Shown piece after piece: positions 25,879 to 34,002 of a stretch of DNA of 64,000 nucleotides. Numbering within the stretch: the stretch's first letter is position 1; each line of letters opens with the position of its first letter. The translations under genes were made by a program, and so were the position numbers. Under the pieces are notes generated by a model that was not told the DNA's origin, made no database searches, and worked only from the letters and a program-made list of their open reading frames with translations. Source of the stretch: JADFQT01 sp965216025 (GTDB lineage: Bacteria; Chloroflexota; Dehalococcoidia; Lucifugimonadales; UBA3495); NCBI GenBank assembly GCA_965216025.1, contig CBDCEX010000017.1, forward strand, positions 930,001 to 994,000, in the 5' to 3' direction.

Positions 25879-26777
25879 TGGTTGATACGGCCCACCAGGG
25901 ATACAAAGAGTACGCAATTGAAGAGTTTTTAGTCCGTAGCGAGCCCTATTACCGGACTATAGGGGACGAGCTGGAGATTTTTAGCGCGGCGTACAACGAG
26001 CACATCCCAGTATTGCTGAAGGGGCCGACGGGGTGTGGGAAAACCCGGTTTGTTGAGTACATGGCCTGGAAGTTGGGACGGCCCTTGACCGTTGTCAAGG
26101 ACAAAGGGAAGAACACTCAGGAAGTAGCCGAAGGGGAGATACGGGTTCCCCTGGTGACGATCGCCTGCCATGAAGACCTTACCGCCAGCGACTTGGTGGG
26201 CCGGTACCTGCTGGATGCCCAGGGCACCCGGTGGATCGACGGCCCCATGACCCGGGCGGTCAAAGCCGGGGCCATCCTCTATCTGGACGAAGTGGTGGAA
26301 GCCCGTAAGGATACCACCGTGTTGATTCACCCCCTTACCGACCACCGGCGCATTCTGCCGGTAGAGAAAACCGGCCAGATCATTGAAGCCGACGACCGGT
26401 TCATGCTGTGTATTTCCTACAACCCCCACTACCAGAGCGCGCTGAAGGACCTGAAGCACAGTACCCGGCAGCGGTTCATTTCGGTGGAGTTTGATTATCC
26501 CCCTGCCGAAATAGAGGCAGAAATCGTCGAAAGGGAAAGCGGATGCACGGCTGAGATGGCCCTCTCCCTGGCTCGATTGGGCGAGAAGGTCCGGAATCTC
26601 CGGGAACACGGTCTAGGCGAAGGCGCCAGCACACGATTGCTAATTTACGCCGGACGGCTGATGGGCCAGGGGATCACCCCGCGACGAGCCTGCCAGGTGG
26701 CGATTATATGGACTTTGACCGATGAGGTGGAGTTGCAGCGCAGTATTGAAGAGGTGGTTTCCTCCATATTTGAATAG
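25878..26777 (+). CDS. MoxR-class AAA ATPase of the CbbQ/NirQ/NorQ type
   Basis: The 299-residue ATPase has Walker A GPTGCGKT (residues 49-56), Walker B ILYLDEVVEA and sensor 1 FMLCISYNP. The family works with a VWA-domain partner to remodel metalloenzymes such as Rubisco (CbbQO) or nitric oxide reductase (NorQD). The partner is present two genes downstream at 27375. Neither Rubisco nor NorBC is in the window, so the client is unknown. Confidence 0.92.
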   Translation: MVDTAHQGYKEYAIEEFLVRSEPYYRTIGDELEIFSAAYNEHIPVLLKGPTGCGKTRFVEYMAWKLGRPLTVVKDKGKNTQEVAEGEIRVPLVTIACHEDLTASDLVGRYLLDAQGTRWIDGPMTRAVKAGAILYLDEVVEARKDTTVLIHPLTDHRRILPVEKTGQIIEADDRFMLCISYNPHYQSALKDLKHSTRQRFISVEFDYPPAEIEAEIVERESGCTAEMALSLARLGEKVRNLREHGLGEGASTRLLIYAGRLMGQGITPRRACQVAIIWTLTDEVELQRSIEEVVSSIFE

Positions 26778-26785
26778 AGGTTTCA

Positions 26786-27373
26786 ATGGGTCTGTCCACT
26801 CCTGCCCTCTTACAGCAGGTTTTAGCGCAAAGAGTCAAGAAGAATATAACCGACTCTGACCTCATGCCCGCCGCCGTCCTCTTGCTGCTTTATGCCAAGG
26901 AGGGCGCTTATCATGTCCTCCTTAACAAGCGGTCCGAATTGGTCGAACACCACAAAGGGGAGATCTCTTTCCCCGGCGGCGCCCGGGACCCGGAGGATCG
27001 GGATTTCCTCGATACCGCTCTCCGGGAAACCGAAGAGGAAATGGGCGTTAGCCGAAGCGACGTTACCATCCTGGGAGAACTGGACGACATAGTGACTCGC
27101 AGCAATTTCGGCGTTCGAGTCTTCGTCGGGACCATTCCCTATCCCTACCCCTTCAAGCCCAGCCAAGACGAAATCGCGGAAGTGCTGGAAGTCCCCCTTT
27201 CCGTGCTGCAAGACCCAGCTAATCTCCGGCAGGACGCGCGTTGGGTTGATAACCAGTTGACTACTTCTTACGCCTACGCCTGCGGCGAACATCTGGTGTT
27301 CGGTGCGACGGCGACCATTCTGGAGCAATTTTTAGATCTGCTAGGTCAGGTACCGCAGCAAAAGGGAGGCTGA
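26786..27373 (+). CDS. Nudix hydrolase, CoA-pyrophosphatase type
   Basis: The 195-residue protein has the Nudix box GGARDPEDRDFLDTALRETE-EEMG, preceded by LLNKRSELVEHHKGEISFPG. This matches the NudL/YeaB CoA-diphosphatase pattern, which hydrolyses CoA to phosphopantetheine and 3',5'-ADP. It lies 8 bp after the AAA ATPase gene and one base before the VWA gene. It sits in one operon with coaE, an enzyme of the opposite direction. Confidence 0.87.
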   Translation: MGLSTPALLQQVLAQRVKKNITDSDLMPAAVLLLLYAKEGAYHVLLNKRSELVEHHKGEISFPGGARDPEDRDFLDTALRETEEEMGVSRSDVTILGELDDIVTRSNFGVRVFVGTIPYPYPFKPSQDEIAEVLEVPLSVLQDPANLRQDARWVDNQLTTSYAYACGEHLVFGATATILEQFLDLLGQVPQQKGG

Positions 27374-27374
27374 T

Positions 27375-30300
27375 TTGAGCACGGATTCTTTCCCGGATTC
27401 TTTCCCGGAAATTAAGGCAGACCTGGCCAAGCTCCCTCCCGCGGTTCTGGAAGACTATCGAGAAGCCGCCGAGGCGATGGAAACGGCTTTTAACGAAGAG
27501 GAGTTTAGCCTTTGGGCCAAGGAAGGGGTGGCCATTGGCAATCAAACCGTACGCTCTTGGGAGTCGGCGGTTGAGTATTATCGGGTCAGCCCCCAGGTAG
27601 CCCGCTCGCTGGCCTTTCCCTCCTTCATGCAATGGGCGCGCTGCGGCACCTACTTGGCGCAGGACTCGCCAACCCTGGCGGTGGCCTTCTTTCGGGCCAG
27701 CCCTCTGATCGTCTCCAATCTGCGCCCCCAGTACATACCCCGCTGGGCTGGCTTGGGCCGCAGCCTGTACAAGGGAACCTGGAAGAGCAGCACTCTCTCC
27801 GCCAAGTTTTTTGAGATCAGTCCGGACCTGATCCGCAACCTGCCCTTCTGGGACGTGGAGGTTTTTGCCTCCCTGATCGAGGCCCTCTCCTACAAGTCTT
27901 ATGACGTGGCGGTAGAGTGTCTGATCCTGGGCCGGGACGTCTTGCCCTTGATGGGGCGGGAGCGGGAGGCGTTTCTATCCATGTGCCGGGTGTTGACCGA
28001 GGGCAGTTGGCGCGAGGTCAAGAGTTGCCTGGAGCTGGCCCCCAAGGCTCTGAGCCAGGTGGAAGAGGGGCAGACCGGCCGCTTTCTCAAGTTGGGCGAG
28101 CGTTTGGCAAAGGTCGGGATGCGGGAAACCTCCCGATTCCTCTCCGACGGAACTCAGGCCCTGACTCAGGCCCCCTCCGGCTCTCAGGGTCAGATATTGG
28201 ACTTGTGCGAAGGGTTGCTGGCCACTTCTCCGGACGCGGTGCCACCCTTCCTGAAGAGCCTTTCCGGAGTGCTGAACCGGGTTACGATGAGCCAGTTGGA
28301 AACCTGGTATCGCCAGGGTGTAGAGCTGCTGAAGGAAAATCCCGAGAGTGGCATCGCCTTTTTCAAAGTTGAGTCCAACACCTCGGAGGCACTGCTGGAA
28401 ACCCTGTCCTCCAGCCTGGAGCTGGAACGCATAAAGGGCGTGGTTCGGCTCTATTGCAGCGCCCTCTCCGGCACCAATATCGATGTCCTCGATACTCAGG
28501 AGCTGGTCAACAAAAACATCGGCTGGGTGGACGAAGATACCGCTTCCACCGATGGCTCCAAGGTGTTTCTGCCGCCGGTGGTCGACCATTATAACGACAA
28601 AAACGAGAACTTCGCCTGGTTCAAGGTGGTGGCTACCCACCAGGTGGGGCATCTGGAGTTCGGCAGCTTTGAGTACGATTTTCAAAAGCCAGCCAGCCAA
28701 TTCGAGGAGCAGCGGCGATTCGAGCTGGAGCGCCAGCGGGCGGCCGAAAGGGCTGAAATGCTGGCCCAAAGGTCGCAGCTGGAAGATGACTCTCCGGATG
28801 ATAACCCGCCGGTCTTGGAGCCGGAAGTGGAGGCCTTTACCGATGTCGGGCGGCTGCTCCATCTCTTCAACGATCGGAAGCTAGCCTTTGACCTTTTCAC
28901 CGTGCTGGAAGACTGCCGGCTGGATTTTCGCATAAAGGTGGAATATCCGGGCATCCGCGCCACCTCGGAGCGGGTGCAAATCGAGGCGCGCTCCGGCCGG
29001 CCCAGAATCGAGGAGCTCCCTCTGCGGGAAGCTCTGGTCGAGTTGCTGATCCACATGAGCCTGGAGCAGTTTACCGACCTGCCGGTGCCTCGGGAATTCC
29101 AAGAGGAAGCCGAGATGCTGGCGCGAATCCTGCTTCAGCTTCGGGTGGCGGCGTCCAACGTGGAGGACACTGGGGAAGCAGTAGTGAGGGCCTACGAAAT
29201 CATCTCGCGCCTCACCAACCAGCAGCAGCCGGAGGAACAGTGGGAACCCCAAGACCTGGATGACCCCGGGGAGTTTTCTGAAGAAGAGTACCAGTCTCTG
29301 CTGGACAAACTCAAGGCCGCCCAGCAGGCTTCGGGTGAGGAAGGTGAGGGCGACCCTTACGATTCGCCGGAGCCGGTGGATTACCGGGGCGACTTCAAGC
29401 CTGAAATGGTCCAGCTCCTGACCAAGCTGCAGATGGACCAGAATCAGCAGGGGGAGGGCCAGCCGCTGTCCCAAGAGCAGCTGGAGCAGCTGCTTCAGGA
29501 GAGCGCCGAACTGGAGCTGGACGCCGAGCAGGGCGAGATCAATAACAACATGAGCGCCTTCGCCCAGAACATCATGAAAGAAGCCGGGGTGCCTCCGCCC
29601 AACGCCAAGCCGGGGCAGGGATACGGGCCGCTCCTCAACGATGATGAGCAGGGTGGCGAGTTGGAGGCCAGGGAGCCCAAGACTTTTGTCTACGACGAAT
29701 GGGATTTCCGAGCGGGCGATTACAAGCCCAGATGGTGCATCGTTAAGGAGAAAGTCTTGGAGGAGGGGGAGCCCACCTTCTACGCCGATGCCCTGAAGAA
29801 CTACGCTTCAGTGATCACCCACATCAAGCGGCAGTTCGAGCTGATCATGCCGGAGCGGTTCCGCAAGATCTACCGTCTCACCGATGGGGAGGATATCGAT
29901 TTAAACGCTGCTCTGGAGGCCTGGGCCGACCTGCGAATGGGAGTGCCGCCCGACGAAAAGATCTACTGGCATCGGAACCGGATTCAGCGGGATGTGGCGG
30001 TGGTCTTTCTGCTGGACATGAGCGCTTCTACCGCCGAAGCCATCGACGAGGGCCGCCATACGGTGGATGACAGGGATGCGCCGGACGACCCGGTGGAGTA
30101 CATGGTATGGCTGCGCCGCCGCCGGGAAGGACTGGTGCGGCGCCACTACAAGCGCATTATAGATCTGGAAAAAGAGAGCACGGCCCTCTTGATCAATGCC
30201 CTGGAATCCATTGGAGACACCTACGGTATTTACGGTTTCTCCGGATACGGTCGCGAAAACGTGGAGTTCTACGTGATCAAGGATATCCACGAGGCCTTCA

Positions 30301-30677
30301 ACGATAAGATCAAACGCCGCATCGACAAAATCACTCCTCTCCACGCCACCCGCATGGGCTCTGCCATACGGCACTGCATCACCAAGCTGGAGGACGAGGA
30401 CGCTACCACCAAGATTCTGTTCCTGATCAGCGATGGCAGACCGCAGGACCGGGGCTACAGCCGGGAGGGAGTGGAGAAGGAGTATGCGGTCCACGACACT
30501 CACATGGCATTGCTTGAGGCGAAGCACAAGGATATTACGCCCTTCTGCTTGACCGTGGACAAGGCGGGGCATGACTATTTGAAGGCTATGTGTGGCGACA
30601 TGGGCTATGAGGTTCTGGACGACATTTTCAGCCTGCCCGAGCGCCTGCCCATGCTCTACCGCAAGCTAACTTTCTGA
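27375..30677 (+). CDS. CbbO/NorD-type VWA-domain protein
   Basis: The 1100-residue protein starts at TTG one base after the Nudix stop, with AAGGGAGG upstream. Residues 1-360 are tandem helical repeats of about 35-40 residues, each built around S-P-x-x-x-x-x-(L/F), as in CbbO. A charged middle region (about 430-760) follows. The VWA domain starts near 870 with VAVVFLLDMSAST, the MIDAS motif DxSxS, and later FSGYGRENVEFY and LFLISDGRPQD. It should form a complex with the CbbQ-like ATPase. The length exceeds that of typical CbbO (about 780). Confidence 0.9.
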   Translation: MSTDSFPDSFPEIKADLAKLPPAVLEDYREAAEAMETAFNEEEFSLWAKEGVAIGNQTVRSWESAVEYYRVSPQVARSLAFPSFMQWARCGTYLAQDSPTLAVAFFRASPLIVSNLRPQYIPRWAGLGRSLYKGTWKSSTLSAKFFEISPDLIRNLPFWDVEVFASLIEALSYKSYDVAVECLILGRDVLPLMGREREAFLSMCRVLTEGSWREVKSCLELAPKALSQVEEGQTGRFLKLGERLAKVGMRETSRFLSDGTQALTQAPSGSQGQILDLCEGLLATSPDAVPPFLKSLSGVLNRVTMSQLETWYRQGVELLKENPESGIAFFKVESNTSEALLETLSSSLELERIKGVVRLYCSALSGTNIDVLDTQELVNKNIGWVDEDTASTDGSKVFLPPVVDHYNDKNENFAWFKVVATHQVGHLEFGSFEYDFQKPASQFEEQRRFELERQRAAERAEMLAQRSQLEDDSPDDNPPVLEPEVEAFTDVGRLLHLFNDRKLAFDLFTVLEDCRLDFRIKVEYPGIRATSERVQIEARSGRPRIEELPLREALVELLIHMSLEQFTDLPVPREFQEEAEMLARILLQLRVAASNVEDTGEAVVRAYEIISRLTNQQQPEEQWEPQDLDDPGEFSEEEYQSLLDKLKAAQQASGEEGEGDPYDSPEPVDYRGDFKPEMVQLLTKLQMDQNQQGEGQPLSQEQLEQLLQESAELELDAEQGEINNNMSAFAQNIMKEAGVPPPNAKPGQGYGPLLNDDEQGGELEAREPKTFVYDEWDFRAGDYKPRWCIVKEKVLEEGEPTFYADALKNYASVITHIKRQFELIMPERFRKIYRLTDGEDIDLNAALEAWADLRMGVPPDEKIYWHRNRIQRDVAVVFLLDMSASTAEAIDEGRHTVDDRDAPDDPVEYMVWLRRRREGLVRRHYKRIIDLEKESTALLINALESIGDTYGIYGFSGYGRENVEFYVIKDIHEAFNDKIKRRIDKITPLHATRMGSAIRHCITKLEDEDATTKILFLISDGRPQDRGYSREGVEKEYAVHDTHMALLEAKHKDITPFCLTVDKAGHDYLKAMCGDMGYEVLDDIFSLPERLPMLYRKLTF

Positions 30678-30725
30678 GGTCGTAGCGCTTGATTGATTCA
30701 TGGCTCATCCGAAAGGCAGGAGAGG

Positions 30726-31533
30726 ATGGTGGCGCCAAGTCAGGGGGATTGGTTTGCGGATGGCGAAGCCTACGAGCTATATGTGGGTCGCTGGAGCCGC
30801 AAGGTCGGCCCAATTGTTCTTGGACTGGCTCTCTTTACCGGCAGGCCTCCGTTGGGTCGACGTGGGCTGCGGTACAGGCGCGCTGACCCAAACCACACTG
30901 GAGCAATCCAATCCTAGCCAAGTGAACGGCATTGAGCCGTCCGAGGGTTTTCTCAGCCTGGCGCGAGACAACACCCACGGTCATCGAGCCAACTTCAAGT
31001 CCGGCGACGCAATGTCATTGCCCCTCGATGATGCTGAAGCGGATGTAGTGGTAGCTGGCTTGGTTTTAAACTTCGTATCTGATCAACATCTTGCGCTCCA
31101 AGAGATGTGCCGAATTATCCAACCAGGGGGCACGGTCGCATTGTATGTTTGGGACTATTCAGGCGAAATGCAACTCATGCGTTACTTTTGGAATGGGGTA
31201 ACCGAATTGTTCTCTGATGGCGCAGATCTTGACGAAGGCAAGCAGTTTCCAATCTGAAAGCCCGAGCCGCTTGCAGATCTCTTCCGTGCCACCAACCTGG
31301 AAGCCGTTGAAGTACGCGCTTTGGACGTGCCCACTGAATTTATCGACTTCAATGATTACTGGTCTCCGTTTCTGGGAGGACAAGGTCCCGCTGGGTCCTA
31401 TTGCGTCTCGCTATCAGACGACGATCGGGAGGGCCTGCGAAATCACCTGGAGAGGACCCTGCCTGTCAGGTCCGATGGTAGTATTCATCTAATTGCGCGG
31501 GCTTGGGGAGTTCGGGGAGCTATTCCAGCCTGA
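30726..31533 (+). pseudogene. Class I SAM-dependent methyltransferase, frameshift plus in-frame TGA
   Basis: Translation starts at ATG 30726 (MVAPSQGDWFADGEAYELYV). A one-base insertion near 30806-30812 then moves the frame to FLDWLSLPAGLRWVDVGCGT with the SAM motif VGCGTGALTQT. At 31255-31257 TGA interrupts FPI-TGA-KPEPLADLF, after which the protein continues in frame through VPTEFIDFNDYWSPFLGGQG to 31533. Family members as I know them have Cys at the TGA position. Two lesions point to a pseudogene; a selenocysteine codon is the other possibility, but no good hairpin follows. Confidence 0.7.
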
Positions 31534-31565
31534 ATGGGTAAGGCAAGCACGCCCGTGAGCGCTGC

Positions 31566-32810
31566 TTAGCGGGCCGCGCCCACACCGGCGCTGATCATTT
31601 TGCGGAGCTCGGTCAGGGCGGTATTGGCCGCGCGGCGTTTGATGACCAGGCGGCGGGGCGGCACCCGCAGCTGGAACTCCCGAAGCTCTTGTTCGGCGGC
31701 GATGGCGATGTAAATCTGGCCCGGGGCTTTGCCTTCCTGCTCGCCCGGCCCGATAACACCGGCGACTCCGATGCCAAAGTCCGCCCCGCTGCTTTCCCTC
31801 GCCGCGATCGCCATGGCGTTGGCTGTCTCCTGGCTGGCTTCTCCAAATCTCTCCAGAGTGTCCGCCGGGACCCCGTGCGCCAGCATCGATTCCTTGCTGA
31901 AGGCAACCACCCCGCCCTTGAAATAGCTGGAGCTCTCCGGCACTTCGCTGATGCTATTGGCCAGCAGGCCACCCGTCACCGACTCCATGGTGGCCAGAGA
32001 CAATCCCCGCTGCAGCAGCACCTGACCCAATGACTGCTCCGGGGTTTCGTCATCATGCCCCCAAATGTATGCACCCAGGCGCTGGTTGATGGCCTCCTCC
32101 ACCGGCTGGATCAGCTCCCGGGCAGTTACCTCGTCTTTGGCTCGGGCAATCACCCGCAAGTGAATGCCATCGGCTTTGGAGTAAATCCCCAAATAAGGAT
32201 TTTCCTGCCCGAAGAACTCGGATATCTCCTCGTCGATGGCCGCTTCGGACATGCCCAGGGTCTTGATATTTCGGGTTACTGTTACCTCATCATCCACCAT
32301 TTCCCGCAACCGCGGCGCCACCTCTTCCTCCCAAATAGGGTGCATCTCGCCGGGAGGTCCAGGCATACACACGATGATCTTGCCCTTATTCTCGACCCAC
32401 CATCCGGGCGCGGTGCCGTTGCGGTTTCGAACAAATTCGGCGGAAGGAATCAGGTGAGCCTGTTTTATGTTATGGGAGGGCATGGTCATGCCCCGACCCT
32501 GGAAGTATTTCTCCAGCCCTCTGACTACCTCTTCTTGGACGGTGGGAGTTTCACCCAGAGCCTGGGCGACGCCTTCCCGGGTAAGGTCGTCCTGGGTTGG
32601 TCCCAGTCCGCCGGTGGTGAAGATAATGTCGGAGCGCTGCAATCCCCGCTGGAAAGCTTCCGAGAGCAGGTCCAGGCTGTCCCCGATGATGGAAATCCAC
32701 TGCAGCTGGATTCCCAAAGGGGGCAAACGGCTGGCGATCCAAGAACCGTTGGTATCGGCCAGTTCGCCCATTAGCAATTCGGTGCCTATGGAAAAAATCT
32801 CAGCCTTCAT
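31566..32810 (-). CDS. cinA: CinA family protein (nicotinamide-nucleotide amidase)
   Basis: The 414-residue protein has both CinA domains. The N-terminal molybdopterin-binding-like domain begins MKAEIFSIGTELLMGELADT and contains TTGGLGPTQDDLT. The C-terminal amidase domain shows ATMESVTGGLLANSI and GVAGVIGP. It deamidates NMN in pyridine-nucleotide salvage. AGGAGGAG upstream of ATG 32810 fixes this start over a longer frame reaching 33011. It is convergent with the broken methyltransferase gene. Confidence 0.94.
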   Translation of the reverse strand: MKAEIFSIGTELLMGELADTNGSWIASRLPPLGIQLQWISIIGDSLDLLSEAFQRGLQRSDIIFTTGGLGPTQDDLTREGVAQALGETPTVQEEVVRGLEKYFQGRGMTMPSHNIKQAHLIPSAEFVRNRNGTAPGWWVENKGKIIVCMPGPPGEMHPIWEEEVAPRLREMVDDEVTVTRNIKTLGMSEAAIDEEISEFFGQENPYLGIYSKADGIHLRVIARAKDEVTARELIQPVEEAINQRLGAYIWGHDDETPEQSLGQVLLQRGLSLATMESVTGGLLANSISEVPESSSYFKGGVVAFSKESMLAHGVPADTLERFGEASQETANAMAIAARESSGADFGIGVAGVIGPGEQEGKAPGQIYIAIAAEQELREFQLRVPPRRLVIKRRAANTALTELRKMISAGVGAAR

Positions 32811-33006
32811 GGGCGCTCCTCCTGTCAGTTGTGGTCGGGCAGTTTGGGATATTAGGCGGGTAAGCTCGCCGGTAGGCTCAATAGAGAGTGGACACGGTGA
32901 CCAGTTTAGCAAAAAATGAACCCTTGGAGCTATTGGAGGCGGGATTAGGGGAGAAGTGTCGTCTACCCTGGTCTGGGCGTGACACGGTCTTTCGGTTCTC
33001 CCCAGT

Positions 33007-33244
33007 GTCATTGCGAGTTATCATGCACCGGCGGAGCGCCACCTACAGATGAAAATGGATTCCCCTCGGCTCCTGGTTCGACGGGCTCACCACGAGCGGT
33101 AGGGATCCCGTTCGTCCTGAGGCTCTCGAAGGGCGGACGGGCTATTTACAGAGCAGCCCTTCGGCTGCGCTCAGGATAAACTCCCCGAAGCAATCCCTCA
33201 TTACCTTCTTGAGATCGCTTCGGGCCTACGGCCCTCGCAATGAC
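33007..33244 (+). repeat. Interspersed repeat R1, copy 4
   Basis: It runs GTCATTGCGAGTTATCATGC to CCTCGCAATGAC with the full set of internal blocks. This copy is closest to copy 3. It lies between cinA and the DUF4340 gene. Confidence 0.88.
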
Positions 33245-33300
33245 AAACAAAAGACCCTGGTCCAGGGGTGGACCCGAATAGGCCCAGGTTGGCGGTGAGA

Positions 33301-33879
33301 TTAGCCGGAGCCGGCTGAGCCCTCCTCTTCAGGAGGCGGAGGATAGGGAGGCTCGTCGGCCAGGTTGTTGATCACCTGCGCCCAGATCTGAGGAACGGTA
33401 AAAAGGGTGGGGTCCCCCACCAGGTAGGTGTATTGATTCTCCGAGTCGGGAGTGGTGCTCCCCATGTGAAACTCATAAACCAGGCCGCTTCGTTCCGTAA
33501 CCTTAACCACGGTTTCCGGCGGCTCCAGGCCAAATGAAGCTGGGTTGTCGAAGGAAGTGGTGACTATTCGATTAACCAGGGGACCGCTCAATAATAGCGT
33601 CGTCCCGCTCCACTTTTCCTGGAAGACTTGAGTCTCTTCGCCGTTTTCCTGGATAACCCAGGTGGTGCCGCCCGGCTTGCGATCGTAGTCCACCGTGCGG
33701 CCGCCGTGGCTGACCTGAATGTGCACGATGGAATCATCATCCACCCTAAAGAGCCAGGGGCGATTTGCCGTATCGTCTGTGGAGGAGTCGTCTATTAAAT
33801 CCGTGAATTGAAAAACCAAAAAGGTTCCGCCGAAAATTACCAGCACGGTGACCAGAAGGAAAGATAAACGAATATTCAT
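33301..33879 (-). CDS. DUF4340-type membrane-anchored protein
   Basis: The 192-residue protein has one N-terminal transmembrane helix (residues 5-27) and an extracytoplasmic part with repeated DUF4340-like strands: FRVDDDSIVHIQVSHGG, TWVIQENG and FGLEPPETVVKV. DUF4340 proteins usually follow GldG-type ABC genes, as here. The C-terminus is Pro/Glu/Gly-rich. It is the last gene of the operon that starts at 37575. Confidence 0.8.
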   Translation of the reverse strand: MNIRLSFLLVTVLVIFGGTFLVFQFTDLIDDSSTDDTANRPWLFRVDDDSIVHIQVSHGGRTVDYDRKPGGTTWVIQENGEETQVFQEKWSGTTLLLSGPLVNRIVTTSFDNPASFGLEPPETVVKVTERSGLVYEFHMGSTTPDSENQYTYLVGDPTLFTVPQIWAQVINNLADEPPYPPPPEEEGSAGSG

Positions 33880-34002
33880 GCGCTGCTACTCTTGCTGTGT
33901 GCGGTCGAAACTGTTGGGCCCCGGGGCTGACGTTAGCTGAATTTAGGCTGAGACGGCAATTGCGGTCCGCTTTGTCCGGCCGTTTAATTCTTGATATTGG
34001 CG

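Noticed and set aside
32811..33011. N-terminal extension of cinA to 33011
   Set aside because: The conserved CinA start MKAEIFSIGTEL at 32810 has its own strong ribosome site, and the extension runs into repeat R1.
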